Part shown: positions 1-18,145 of the stretch, one piece after another
How the letters are laid out: each line of letters opens with the position of its first letter
Numbering within the stretch: position 1 is the first letter of the stretch
Translations under genes and position numbers: made by a program
Source of the DNA: Xestospongia bergquistia
Taxonomy: Eukaryota > Porifera > Demospongiae > Haplosclerida > Petrosiidae
Length of the DNA: 64,000 nt
NCBI GenBank assembly: GCA_963965975.1
Contig: OZ014419.1
Coordinates: forward strand, 248,001-312,000
Direction of reading: 5' to 3'
Notes under the pieces: generated by a model
Database searches by the model: none
What the model was told of the DNA's origin: nothing
The model's input: the letters and a program-made list of their open reading frames with translations, nothing else

Positions 1-1862
1 TGGACAGGAGACCAACCATCATCATCAATGACATCCAATTGAGCACCATGTTTTAACAGACAGCAAACAGAATCCAGATCACCACTTTTAGTAGCTAGAT
101 GAAGAGCAAAAGTGGATGTAGAAGAGTCTGCTGGACACTGGCAGGGCTGGTTAGGATCCGCGTCATGATGTAAGAGGAGAGACAATATTTCAGCTTGACC
201 TTGAGCTGCAGCATAATGTATTAATGCCATGCCATCTTCTTCAGGTTTGTTGATGCGAGTTTTGGTACATCTTTTAAGTAGAGCTGACACTGGACCAGTC
301 AACCCTTTATCGATACAAGGTCGCAGTGAAACATTGATTGTTTTCAATTTTGAGGCTTGCCTTGGACCTAATGGACGTCGTAAAAACTCTTGGACTCGAC
401 TGTCAGAAATGGGAGGGAGTTTCATGCACTGAGACTTTAATTCCTGTGCCATAGCATGGATCCAACGAGGGAATTTAGGATAGTAATCCGCTAATTTAAG
501 TGTGATCAATGTATAGGTCTGTTTATTGACAGTAACTGTCATAGCTTCCTTTCCACGGCTCAATGCTTTTGTTAAAAGCTTCTCTTTTTGTTTCTTTAAC
601 TCTTCATTAAGAGGTACAACAGATACTTGTTGTTTATGAAAAATGATGCCACCATTGGCACTGGAGCAATGATTGTTAAAACTGTAAGGTGACCAATGAG
701 ATGACTTGGTTGGAAGAAATGGTGGTACTTCTCTGTCAGTGTTTAAGAGATCACAGTTCATTGGTGGTTGTAATTGATTGAAGTCTATTGTTTTATGTTT
801 CTGTTTCAAGGTTGCTAATAATAGAATCAGAAATGAAGCAAATTGTAACAGTTCAATATTGTGAGCTATTGAAGATTTCTTTGTCAAATGACTGCTCACA
901 AAGTCAATTTGTTTTTGTAAATAAATATGTAAGTAAGAGAAGAGGTCTTTGCCATTCTCTTTTGTATCGTATGCCTTTACTTTAGTATAGATATCATAGC
1001 TAGGATTTAACACAAGAAGACTACCACATTGTTGTATGCTGGACTGACTAAATGCAACACCAATGCTACTTTGTTCCAAATATCGCAAAAAGACATCTCG
1101 ACTGACATGTTGTATATTCCGCATTTGATCTTCACCTGTGCTGAGTCGAAATGACAGGTTTGAAGCAGACAGATCATGGTCAACTAGTTTTGGTGGATAA
1201 CGATAATATGGGACGTGTTGTTCAGTGTACAAGTTAGAACCTAGTTCTTTGTCGTCCTCCATATTCATCATACCATGCTCAACATACAGACTATGAAGAC
1301 CTGCTGGATTCTCGGAAGCAACTTTGCGCCATTTCTCATTGAGCCTTGTTCTCTTTTCGCGCTGCGAGACAATGGAACCATGTAATAGACTTTTAATGAA
1401 GTAGTCAAGTGAGAATAGAGACTGGCCTAAGAAGGTATCTGCATAGGCTGATGGTAGAAAGCAAGCCATGCTATTGTCATGATTGGTTTCCAAGGTAACT
1501 GAGGGTGTCTGATTGAAGACGTATATACCTACCACAAGCTCCCTGACAAGTTGATGCAGTTCTTGTGCACTAAAGTGTTTGCTGCATTGTTGAGTATGAG
1601 GGATAGCTAGTACATAGACATCATCCACATCAGGAGGTGATAACCCTATTAAATAAAGAGAATATTCATGTTATAATTGGAACACGAGCAAGCTACCTTG
1701 CAACCATGGAGTAATGTTAGCTTGATCATTATTGCTGCACAGAAACCAGTCTGTCTCCAAGAGAGCGCCTGCATGATATAACAAGGATTTGTCTACCTTC
1801 TCAAAATACTGGCTGGCTTTTTTGTTAGCTTGAACGACTTCTTCAGCAACCTTACTGCTCAT
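1..1862 (-). CDS. Ankyrin-repeat protein with a long uncharacterised N-terminal region (3' part cut by window edge)
   Basis: Two exons are visible. Exon 1 (1862-1697) starts MSSKVAEEVVQANKK; a 51-base intron (1696-1646) follows, then one exon runs open from 1645 to the left edge. About 500 residues of unrecognised sequence come first, including a basic/charged stretch near 1380-1330. From about 260 down to 1 the frame reads ankyrin repeats (DGMALIHYAAAQGQ, STFALHLATKSGDLDS, HGAQLDVIDDDGWSPV). Ankyrin repeats bind proteins; the partner cannot be told. The gene must continue beyond base 1, so repeat number and C-terminus are unknown. The upstream gap to the next minus-strand gene is only 104 bases. 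I do not recognise the N-terminal region and assign no function. Confidence 0.8.
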
Positions 1863-1966
1863 CTCGCTCGTTTGTGCGATCCGGTTACCATGGTAACGAG
1901 CCAGACTTTAAATTGTGCTTTATAATAATTATTATAGTAATACAAAGATTAGTTATAATGTCTTTT

Positions 1967-3366
1967 CTATTTGTCGACTTTATTTTGCTCTATTTTGTCT
2001 TTCATAGACACAATTTGTTGTAGGATTTCTTGAGAATGAGCTAACATGTCCTCCTCATCACATTCTAATTTATCATAAATCTATACAACAACAACAACAA
2101 CAACAACAACAACATTATTATGTGAATATATTAAACAACATACATGTACAACTCTTTCAAGATAGAATTTAGATGCACTGAAATCTTCTCTCAAAAATTC
2201 TAGCCAGCCCAAAAGATACCACACAACCAACACTTCATCATCATCTTTCAGTAAACTCTCCAGGACTTGATACGCTCTCTACATAATGATAGCATACAAG
2301 ATCATTATATCTCTATAGTAACCTCATATTCTTTAGCTTCTATTAGCAACTTTGAACAGTTGATTCGTGAATGATAAGATGGACTATCAGTCTGTACTGA
2401 GTATATCAGTATATATTACAACATTACCAATATCCAATACCTCTATTGGTAGAGCTTCAGTCTCTTCCTCAGAGATAGCAGGTAGCCATAATGACACACT
2501 TTTTAATAAAAGTTTCTTTGCTTCCTGTAAAGTGTCAATACACATTACATTTAATAAAACTACTAACCTCAATATTTTCTCTACTCAAATAATAATTAGC
2601 CATCACTTGATATGCCTCAGGATTATTACTGCCATATTTAATAGCATTACAACAACATTCATAACAATTTTGTTCAGCATTATCTTCATAACTAACACAA
2701 AATAAAGTTATATACCCATATACTGGTAATAAATACCATTCATCTGTCAAATATACTTCTGCTAGACTACAGTAGACATTAGATATATCAATATCCTTGA
2801 CATCACCCTTCTTATTAGTAAGTCTCTCTTTCATAATATCGAGACCTTTACAAATGTACTTTACTGCATCTTCTCCAGATGACAATTGTCCCAGCTGTAA
2901 ATACTTAACATAACCTGTATTAGGAACCAGTTCAACAGCTCGTAAAAAACAGTAAAAAATTGTTAAGAAAAAAAATAAATGTTGACTTAATTTGATAACA
3001 GCCATTATACTAGAGGGATATTTTTGAAGCTTCATCTGTCTTTCCATTTTCAAGTAAAACTGTACCTGCTGTCTCTAGAACATGTTCATTATTAGGATCT
3101 GAATTAAGTGCTTTGTAACACAGTGTCATTGCACGTTTGTAATCAAATACATCAATGCACTGATCTATCTGATAGTGAACTGTACTCCTTACTATTCAAT
3201 TTACAGCAACTAACTTTGCCAAGGACAGTCTCCAACGATTGCTTCTTCTTTCTTTTAGCTGCTTTTCTTGACTTTATTCTTTTCTTCAATATAAGCGCAG
3301 CTAGACATACAATTATAGTCAGTAATACTATACAAGCTACCTACTTGATGTTTTCTTCTGTGACAT
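1967..3366 (-). CDS. TPR protein, probable assembly chaperone of ribosomal protein L4 (ACL4-like)
   Basis: About eight short exons on the minus strand begin MSQKKTS at 3366; a basic segment (KKRIKSRKAAKRKKK) follows and the CDS ends at a TAG at 1967. The middle reads as tetratricopeptide repeats: YKRAMTLCYKALNSDPNNEH, AVELVPNTGYVKYLQLGQL, CNAIKYGSNNPEAYQVMAN, ERAYQVLESLLKDDDEVL and WYLLGWLEF. This order and the PSYHSRINCSKLLIEAKEYE segment fit the eukaryotic Rpl4 chaperone family, whose yeast member escorts nascent Rpl4 to the nucleus for 60S assembly. The basic N-terminus would suit nuclear localisation (inference). One intron contains a (CAA)n run near 2085-2114. It diverges from ybeY 87 bases away. 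A different TPR protein remains possible. Confidence 0.72.
2085..2114. repeat. (CAA)n microsatellite in ACL4-like intron
   Basis: About ten CAA trinucleotides lie in an intron between the last two exons of the Rpl4 chaperone gene. Confidence 0.9.
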
Positions 3367-3453
3367 TATTACACGTGGTCTGTCACGATAATTTCGGCGG
3401 TCCCCGGACAATTATATATATAGCAACTTCCGGATATTAGCAGAGCTACGGAT
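3367..3453. promoter_or_regulatory. Divergent promoter gap, ACL4-like / YBEY
   Basis: Only 87 bases separate the two start codons on opposite strands, so both 5' UTRs and core promoters must overlap or lie within the genes. A TATATATA stretch is present near 3413-3421. No other clear element was seen. Confidence 0.5.
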
Positions 3454-4109
3454 ATGCCTATTTGGTTAAGAAACTTCCAAAGCAGAGTGATATTCAACGT
3501 GCCAATGTTTAAAATGCATTGTTATTTTCTGTTGAATGCATTTGGAGTAAGTCGATATGATGTTAGTATTGTTTGTGTTGACAATCACTATATACAACAT
3601 CTCAACAAAACATACCGCCAAAAGGACACACCCACTGATATCCTCTCATTTCCTTATTATGAGGTTAATCCTTTAATTACTAGTTTAAAATTCACATTAC
3701 ATTACAGGATCTAAAACCTGGTAGTCTACCAGCTGAACCATTACAACAAGATGATTTTAATTTAGGAGACATAATACTAGGGTTACCTCATATTACAGAC
3801 CAACTTTATAACACACCATTACAACAACATTTACCAGTACGTCATAGTATACTGGGTTTGTATATTTTAGTATATTAGGTACTAGTGACTCACGGACTCT
3901 GTCATCTCCTTGGACACAGACATGACACGCCTACCCAAACCCAAATGGTAGATATATTGCTGATGATTGTACATATACACTTTCTACAATTTTTGTAGAT
4001 GTATACGAGAGAAAAATTTATCCTCAATGCTTTCAACACTGCTTTTGGAACACATTTGAAACCTCTTACGACAGTTGAACTCTCATTTCAAAACACACAA
4101 AACATGTAA
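3454..4109 (+). CDS. YBEY: YbeY endoribonuclease (rRNA maturation factor)
   Basis: Four exons (3454-3663, 3708-3836, 3879-3947, 3999-4109) join in frame to about 172 residues, the usual size of the family. The zinc site HGLCHLLGHRH (H-x3-H-x5-H) lies at 3891-3923; upstream are the conserved LNKTYRQKDTPTDILSFPY and LGDIILG blocks. YbeY is a metal-dependent single-strand RNase needed for small-subunit rRNA maturation in bacteria; in animals it works in mitochondria. The N-terminus (MPIWLRNFQSRVIFNV) starts directly in the fold, so no long targeting sequence is visible with this start. It converges on the PRPP synthetase gene with only 51 bases between the two stop codons. Confidence 0.95.
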
Positions 4110-4160
4110 TATATAAATATACATTGTCGTTATTGACAATAGTATCTTTTAAATTCCATC

Positions 4161-6008
<1,848 letters not shown>

Positions 6009-6254
6009 CGTTCAAAGATGTGGGATATCTCAATTCATTCACTAACTGTGTTTTATCTAATAGAAAGCTCCTCCTCTATCCAAGACTCCACGTGCACTTA
6101 AAATAATTTGTTATTAAAAATTGTAGTCTAACGAGAAAACACTCGAAAAAAAGTCAAAAAAAAACACCATCTATTTAATCTATCTAGATATACATTATAA
6201 TATGGAGAACATAATGAATACACACACAATAGCCATTAATACGCTATAAGTTTG

Positions 6255-9124
6255 TTAATAAACTTCTACTTCCTCAACATAATTAGCCGGAAAAATCCCA
6301 ATGGTGCCATTCAAATTACCTTGCCACCAATCCTCATCAATTTTTTCAGTGACATAGATAGTATCTCCTGGTAATATAGTTAACTCATCACCTTGTTGTG
6401 CTTGGTAGTCATATAACACTTCACAACGTGATATATCTAAGAATAAAAAATGAAAATACTTAATTAAAGAATACTCAAATAGATACTCAAATAGATTTGT
6501 AGATGGACAATTACAGTGATAATCATCAGCTTGTTCCTGTTGATCATAATCAAAGGTATCTCCACCTTGTGCTCCAATTGGCTCTATTGTAGGATTTAAC
6601 TGACCACACCCATACCACACCCACTAGCTTACCTTCATATGTAGCTGGCTCCTTTGAACGTTTCTTTATAGAAGAGTTAGAATGATCTATTAGAAAGTCT
6701 GATAATGAGGGGGTGTGGTTATGATCTTACTGATACTAGGACTAGGAGGAGACCATGCTGTCATTCCTTGTGTTCGCTCCTCAAGTTCTGACACTTGTTC
6801 TATTGGTACGCATAACAAACTCATTGTTTGATTCTAGACAAATGGATATATCTTATAAAATGAATGGACAAATGATGGCATATATATAGATACTAGATAG
6901 ATAGTTAGAAACACATGTAGACAAAATAGACATATAATAATATAACTAACCTGTTTGTCCTTTCTAACTTGAATATATTCTGAATACGGAGAATCAGGAG
7001 ATGGCAAATTAGAGATATCGGATCGAGCACTTAGCAATTTGAAATGATTTGCTTTTAACATATTTAACATGGCATTAGCTTCAGTTAGTTGCCGAGTCAC
7101 ATCAGCTGCTCCTTGTTCATCCACAAAATCAGGAGTTTGTTCATAAGCTGCAGACAATGACAAAACACCTAAAAACAAAATATATTTAGCATTAAAAACT
7201 GACTATTTTGTGATAATACCTTTCTTTTCCCTCTCTTTTCTATCAATATCCATTTCAAAATCTTGAATCTTCTTGTCCAAGTTGGATAGGCGGCGATCAT
7301 TATTCATGTGGTTGCTTAATTCTTCCTCCTACAATAATAAGGGGGCGTGGCTTATTATAGTTAAGACCAACACACATTACTTACAAATGTATCCAATAAA
7401 ATTTGTTCTGGTGAATTTGGTCCAGTACCACAAGTTTGACACATTGCTTCAATATCTCTATCAACAGATATGTAACTAGCTGCTTCAGTGAGCTCGTCAC
7501 AAGACTAACGAAGAGGGGCAAAGATGATAATTAATTTTAGATAACGTCCTAACCTCTTGAAGGGGCGTGACTAATCTTAACATGACCTCACTATATTTAT
7601 TTAAGACATCAGTCACTTGCTCGTGTCTTATATGCTCCAGTTCTTCCAAGTGGCGACAACAACGATACATTGATGATTCCCATGTTAACCGCACCTCTTC
7701 TGTCTTGACATTGGAATCTTTGTATTCACGATCTACATAACACACATTACACACTCAATTATTTTGAGTAATTACAGGGGCTCATCATACCTGCTTTCAC
7801 TAAAGATTCTTCAGCTTTGCGAACAGCTTTATCATGCTAATAGTAGAAACTATCATCACATGACAGTCACATGACTACTGACCTTGCTAATCTCTTTATC
7901 AGAAGCAACATTTCTCCGAATTAGAGCATCTTGCTGATCTAGATTTTGTTCCAACTCCCGACATCGCGTATGAGCAGTACGTTTTAGCTATAATGTATAC
8001 AAAAATGTACAATGTTATGTGATACAAACATGAATTTACTGAAAATATCATGTGATACAAACATGAATTTACTGAAAATATCATGTGATACAAACATGAA
8101 TTTACTGAAAATATCATGTGATACAAACATGAATTTACTGAAAATATCATGCGATACAAACATGAATTTACTGAAAATATCATGTGATACAAATATGACT
8201 TTACTGAAATGTCATGTAATAAAACTTGCTTTCAATTGTTCCGTTATTCTATCTTGATGTGCCTTCTTCTGTTTCTCTACAGCTTGTTCTAACTGTGTGT
8301 GTGTGTGTGTGTGTGTTGATAAACAAGTACTACTAATTAATGTGTAAGTTTACATGACTACATTATTGAAATAGTGGGTGAGGATGATTTACACATTCTA
8401 GTTATGCTCACTGGTTTCCTTAGTCTCATGTGATTATCAATAAAAGTCTTAAGTGTATTGTGACAATCAGTCGTTAAATCTTGAGCTAAATTCCTAGAGA
8501 GAGAGAGAGGGAGAAGAGACTGTTATTGTTAGTAAAACAGTTAGAATGTCAACATAGGATTTGTATACTTTACTTAAATAAGAAAGTAATATTAAATGAA
8601 AGAATGTTGCTTTTTAAAAGAAATACACAATTAATATAATTACACTAATTATACTAACTTATGAGCTTCAGCTTCATTCTCTATACTATCTCCAAACTTT
8701 TGCCATGCATCACCAATTGAGGACCTATAATTAAATAAATCATTATGATGACATCACTATGACATCATTGTAATTTACCCTGAACAGTATGTATTGACAC
8801 GTCGAGCTTTCTTAGCCAATTGTTGTAATTTAGTTGAGTATTGCTTCTCTATCTCAGATCTAATAACAATAAAACATTATTATAATTATTATATCTCACC
8901 TCTCGTGTAATACAGCTATTGCTTCTTTAACAAAATCACTGCCTTGTTTCATCAATCGTCTCAACTCATCAAATCCATTATCAGCCTAAAATGGGTTAAT
9001 ATTTCAAACTATCAGTACAATATTAGCATATTATCATAATGAAGTACATTAATGATATCTATATTGTATATTATCGTTCTTATCTTACCCAAAAGTTTTC
9101 CTCAAACATAGTGCGAGCCATCAT
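6255..9124 (-). CDS. NOSTRIN: Nostrin-like F-BAR and SH3 protein
   Basis: Many short exons run from ATGATG at 9124 to a TAA at 6255. The first exons encode an F-BAR domain (FDELRRLMKQGSDFVKEA, RSEIEKQYSTKLQQLAKKA, AWQKFGDSIENEAEAH); then comes WESSMYRCCRHLEELEHIR with CQTCGTGPNSPEQILLD. An HR1-like coiled coil follows (LTEANAMLNMLKANHFKLLS), and the last exons give one SH3 domain (CEVLYDYQAQQGDELTILPG, DEDWWQGNLNGTIGIFPANY). Domain order and linkers match nostrin, an adaptor that bends membrane and links it to actin and endocytic machinery. CIP4/FBP17 and PACSIN proteins have similar layouts, but the central segment favours nostrin. An intron at about 7990-8225 is filled by a 33-bp minisatellite. 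The start is 122 bases from the divergent p23 gene. Confidence 0.88.
8016..8212. repeat. 33-bp minisatellite in NOSTRIN intron
   Basis: Six copies of a 33-base unit (core GTGATACAAACATGAATTTA) with very few changes. Because 33 is a multiple of three, both strands stay open here by chance, giving a false repeat protein. Confidence 0.95.
8298..8316. repeat. (GT)n microsatellite in NOSTRIN intron
   Basis: A short run of GT dinucleotides within a nostrin-like gene intron. Confidence 0.85.
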
Positions 9125-9246
9125 TAAAAGGTAGCCACGCCTACATTGTTAGCAGCAATATCAATATGTGCGTTTATTAGAATAAGCAATTGCAATAATT
9201 AAAGGGTTTGCTCCTAGCAGTTACATGTGCTCTCTGCAAAATTAAA
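9125..9246. promoter_or_regulatory. Divergent promoter gap, NOSTRIN / PTGES3
   Basis: The start codons of the nostrin-like gene (-) and p23 (+) are 122 bases apart. The gap is AT-rich and shows no obvious TATA box or CpG cluster. A shared bidirectional promoter is inferred from spacing alone. Confidence 0.45.
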
Positions 9247-10033
9247 ATGGAGTAAGTTTCTAATTGCTAAGTTCAGCTTTTTAATTTTATAATTTTTATT
9301 TAGACCCTTGAGACCTCCAGTACAGTGGGCTCAACGTCGTGATAAACTTATGATCAGTATCTATCTCACTGATATACATAATGAGAAATTTGCATTAGAT
9401 GAGACTAAATTAACTTTTAGGTTAGTGTTATTAGGGGCGTGGCTCAGTTATATACATATACAGTGGTGTTGGAGGTGATGGTAGTAACTATGCGTTTGAG
9501 TTGGAGCTGTATAAGGAGGTCATCCCACAGGTTTGTTGCCATGGAAATGTGCATGTAGATGTCTTTGTAAACAGGAGTCAAAGCATAAAAAAACTGGTCG
9601 TGAATTGTTCTTTTCGATTAAAAAGAAAGAAGAGAGTGGATATTGGCCGAGACTACACAAGGAAGCTAGAAAAGTATTGCCTTAACTGGTTGTACTGGTT
9701 TTTATTTCTTGTCATTAGGTACCATTTATTAAAGTAGATTTTAATAGATGGAAGGATGAAGATGACAGCGATGATGATAATGATCAATTTGAAGATGGAT
9801 TAGAAAATGTAATTATTTAATTACAGGCATAAATATATTATATGATATGTGTATATTGTAGTTGATGCATAAAATGGACATGGGCGGAGCTGGTAATGGA
9901 GGAAAATTTGATCCTGGGGTAAGTCCAATAATGTTGTGTTATTATAATTAATTAATTGGTTAATTATAATTTATTATAGGATCTTCCTGATACTGATAGT
10001 GATGATGAAGAGATGCCTGATTTAGAGTCTTGA
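9247..10033 (+). CDS. PTGES3: Hsp90 co-chaperone p23
   Basis: Seven exons: 9247-9251, 9304-9420, 9464-9530, 9575-9673, 9719-9808, 9862-9918 and 9980-10033. They join in frame to 162 residues, close to the usual 160. The CS fold is clear: PPVQWAQRRDKLMISIYL, DETKLTFSG, then ESKHKKTGRELFFSIKKKE and the p23 signature YWPRLHKEARK. An acidic tail follows (WKDEDDSDDDNDQFED) ending DLPDTDSDDEEMPDLES. p23 stabilises the ATP-bound Hsp90-client complex and can carry prostaglandin E synthase activity in vertebrates. The first coding exon holds only five bases (ATG GA), fixed by a strong GTAAGT donor. It is divergent from the nostrin gene and converges with DCTN2, 175 bases from its stop. Confidence 0.97.
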
Positions 10034-10208
10034 GTTCTTTGTGCCCCTCGTTAATAATGTTAACTCTTTTATACTTGTTACGTGTGCTTATATAAATACT
10101 ACACATTTAATATAATTAGAAGATGTGATTTAAAATTGAGCAAATCAATTTAAAATTGAAGTATCTAAGAAAAAATCGTTTCCTCTATTGTTGGTGGGCG
10201 TGGTCTTA

Positions 10209-12407
10209 TTATTTTTGTAAACTAGTAATTCTTGACTCCAAATTTGATACATTTGATTGCAATGTTTCTAAGTTACCACCCACAGAGTCTTTGACCTATT
10301 ATAGTGGAATAATTAAAGGAGAGAGAAATGGCAAACTTACTTGCTCAAGAAGTATGTTTAATGTTTTTATTTGTTTAGAAAGATTATCTTGACCTTCAGA
10401 CACAGTAGCTACAGTACTTGTTAACTGAGCAGCTAAAGAGAAAGAATGAAATAAATCTTTTTTTCTCTTACCATGTTCGTGTAAATCTTTCAGCGTATGT
10501 AGTCTATCAACCTAAAAGAATTACTGATCATGTGACAATCAGGTGACTAATACTAACCAAATCAGGTACTAAACTGATAAGTGGTGTAACAGATGATATC
10601 ATTTCAAGAGCCTCAGATACCTTTAAAATAATAACAATAGACAAATTGTTTTATTTTATCTGTACTTTAGTTTTCTGATCTGATTCTTCTTTGATCTCTT
10701 TAGCTTTCTCTTGGAGTTGTTTCATAGTAACAGTAAGTTCTTGTAACTGAGCTTTAATACATGATATGTGAGAGACATCAAGAAGAGACACTTTAGCTTG
10801 TAAAGCCAGTACTGCACCCTAATAAAACTGGTCAAACCAGTTATCAATACAGGTATCAATACTTACAGAGAGATCTTTATATTCTGCATCTAATCCAGCA
10901 GCTACAATAGACTACAAACAGACCTAATAAGTGTGTGTGTGTGTGTGTGTGTATCACTTACTCCCTTGGAATCAGACTTTCCTACTAAATTCTCTAACAA
11001 TGATAGTCTACCTTCTAATTCACTCAACTATAGAAGACAGTAAGTACATAATACAAGAATTAATGTGAGATTACCTTTGATAAATGACCAAATTTAGCAG
11101 ACTCTAAATTGGCATACACTTCATAGACTGGATTACTTTGGTTCTATATATTAATATTAAAACATATTATACTATTAATATCATCTAGTAGCTTACCTCT
11201 GTGGATTGAGACTTGAGAGTAGCTAATTGAGTTTGAAGATCTCTGAAATAAACATATATCCATTTATACAAACATATATCCATTTCTTAGAACTCTCTTA
11301 CTTGAAGACAAGGCTATGTGTAGCTTGGTCTCCACCAGTTAATGCGCTTGTAGTTAGTGTTCTCTCTAATTCAAGTTGATGTAATTGTTTCTGGAGTTGA
11401 TGGAGCTATATTAGGGGGTGGAGCATGTAAATGGATTAGTGGGTTGAGATTACTTACATCACTGACAATATCAGCAGGTGAAATAGTTCCAAATTCCTTA
11501 TCAGATTCCTAAACACAGCAACAATGAAAATCATCACATTAAGAGTACAAGTATAATCATGTTAATATCAATTCAATATCAGTACAATCATGTTAATATC
11601 AATTCAATGTCAGTACAATCATGTTAATATCAATTCAATATCAGTACAAATATGTTAATATCAATTCAATATCAGTACAATCATGTTAATATCAATTCAA
11701 TGTCAGTACAATCATGTTAATATCAATTCAATATCAGTACAATCATGTTAATATCAATTCAATATCAGTACAATCATGTTAATATCAATTCAATATTAGT
11801 ACAATCATGTTAATATCAATTCAATATCAGTACAATCATGTTAATATCAATTCAATATCAGTACAATCATGTTAATATTAGTTACCTTTAGTTGATCAAT
11901 ATCAGTTATTAAATCAGCTACCTCTTGTTTAAGTCGATGATAACGTTGCATAATTGTTTCTTCTCGTTGTACTGCCACAGACTATAATATTAATAAAATT
12001 AATATTAATAGTTATTAATAATACCATTTCATAATCTTCTGGATCGACTTTGAACCCAAACTGAAGTGGTCTCCCAACATTATCGGAAAAATCTAAATCA
12101 CCATTTGATCACATGACAGTCACATGACTTCATACCTGCATGATGAGCGCCTATGTGCTTTCCTTTAAATTTACCAAAAGATGTTTTCATTGAGCTATCA
12201 AGCATTTCAACAGATTGACTCTTACGATCATCCTAAAAATAAGTGCTGATGTTTGAAGAGCTCTAAAATAGACTTACTTCATAATTAGGATCTTTCTCTG
12301 AAAGATCTGAGGTCTCAAAGATCTCCATGTCACGTGACTTTAGAAATAAAATTAAACAAAGAATTAAAATTAGAGTTACTTACAAACCCTTTAGTTCCAG
12401 CAGACAT
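10209..12407 (-). CDS. DCTN2: Dynactin subunit 2 (dynamitin, p50)
   Basis: Minus-strand gene of about fifteen short exons, from MSAGTKGFSRDMEIFETSDL at 12407 to SLQK-stop at 10209. The family's N-terminal (E/D)xxETSDL motif, KFKGKHIGAHHADFSDNVG and FGFKVDPEDYE are present, then REETIMQRYHRLKQEVADL and long coiled coil to the end (AAQLTSTVATVSEGQDNL). Dynamitin forms the shoulder of dynactin, the complex that couples cytoplasmic dynein to cargo. One intron (about 11548-11880) is almost entirely a 31-bp minisatellite. The start is 143 bases from that of the kinesin-1 heavy chain on the other strand, so the two motor genes may share control elements. Exon borders in the middle are approximate. 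Confidence 0.93.
10930..10952. repeat. (GT)n microsatellite in DCTN2 intron
   Basis: A short run of about eleven GT dinucleotides in a DCTN2 intron. Confidence 0.85.
11548..11880. repeat. 31-bp minisatellite in DCTN2 intron
   Basis: About ten to eleven copies of a 31-base unit (core TATCAATTCAATATCAGTAC followed by AATCATGTTAA) fill the intron almost from donor to acceptor. A few copies have single changes (TGTCAG or ATTAG for ATCAG). Confidence 0.95.
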
Positions 12408-12550
12408 TGTGTAATCAAGGGTTAGTAATCACGTGATATTAACGTGGGCATTAATAAGAGGTAAACAGGTCCACCTGGTCAAGAGAGGACTGGTTAGTAT
12501 AAAAGAGATTGCAATTTTTACTATTTTATTTTTCACCTGTAGTGAGTCTA
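12408..12550. promoter_or_regulatory. Divergent promoter, DCTN2 / kinesin-1 heavy chain
   Basis: The 143-base gap between two microtubule-motor genes contains a palindromic E-box CACGTG at 12430-12435 and a TATAAAA at 12499-12505, 46 bases before the kinesin ATG. That distance allows a short 5' UTR. The TATA box points toward the kinesin gene; nothing comparable was seen on the DCTN2 side. Confidence 0.5.
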
Positions 12551-17044
<4,494 letters not shown>

Positions 17045-17080
17045 GATATATCAATTATTTATTTTGCACTGTAAATAGTT

Positions 17081-17086
17081 AATAAA
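17081..17086 (+). other. Poly(A) signal, kinesin-1 heavy chain
   Basis: AATAAA occurs 37 bases after the kinesin stop codon, in GTTAATAAATAGTGG context. Confidence 0.45.
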
Positions 17087-17454
17087 TAGTGGTTAATAAA
17101 TTGTTCTGCAATGATGTCAGGATGATGTAATGATGACAAGTACCAAAATGATACCCTCACTTGTAATATGTCCATGATAATGTAAATGGCTTCAGTAGTC
17201 ATATCGTTTGTACTATAAAAGTACAAAAAACCCTTACATTGGTTCAAATATATAGTCACATGTACTTCCTGTATCATGCTAATCTAGTGCCAACAGTGAA
17301 AACCACAACACTAGTAAGGATGTCCTAGAAGAGTGCTGGAATATATTCTATGATGACTTGTATTGTCTATATCAGTTCTTTCTGCTTGTGTTATGTCTAA
17401 TTGACTCTAGAAAGTATAATTCCTATATGCTACATTATAACCAATACTATTTTA

Positions 17455-17735
17455 TCACTGGTCTCATTCCTATATTACAGTCCCAAAAGCACTCTCATTC
17501 CTATTCTGTGTTTTTACTTGTCTCATTTGTAACTACATCTCCATCAGTCTCATTCATAAATTATATTCCTGCCAGTCTCATTCCTATACTAAATTCCTAC
17601 TAGTCTCATTCCTATACTACATCTCTACTAGTCCCAATCCCATGCTTTGTTTTTACTAGTCTCATTCCTATATTACATTCCTACTAATCTCATCCCTCTA
17701 CTACATCACCAGTCTCGTTCCTATACTACAGTATC
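17455..17735. repeat. Degenerate CTCATTCCTATA tandem repeat
   Basis: About ten imperfect units of 25-30 bases around CTCATTCCTATACTA, often preceded by CTAGT. Units vary in length and sequence, so this is an old array. It lies downstream of the kinesin gene. Confidence 0.8.
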
Positions 17736-18102
17736 TATGTTATTGTTATTTCCAAAGTTGTTATCTAATCTTTTGACTAATAAGTTGCCAAATACATGTT
17801 TATCTATTCACAACAATAACTGTTCTCTTTCAATTTAGGTTTATAGTTCTTTTAAAGTTTCTCTCTTGTGTATAACAGTTCTTATGAAGAGCTAAAATAT
17901 AATAACAATAATTTATTTATAAATCATTTTAACAGTCCAATATCATCATGTATAATTGTTGACTGAGTTATTTATCATATTATGTAATCTATTGTTGACT
18001 GAGTTATTTTCATTTATTTGACTTCTATTGTCAAAATATTCAACATGTGTATTCAAGTGTGCATAATTAACAAAATATAATACAATAACAAATTTCTACA
18101 TG

Positions 18103-18103
18103 T

Positions 18104-18140
<37 letters not shown>
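18103..18140. repeat. (TG)n microsatellite
   Basis: About nineteen TG dinucleotides between the kinesin and DOK-like genes. Confidence 0.95.

Positions 18141-18145
<5 letters not shown>

Noticed and set aside
7899-8257. Repeat proteins on both strands (NLLKISCDTNM and its reverse)
   Set aside because: Product of a 33-bp minisatellite in a nostrin-like intron; both strands are open only because of unit length.
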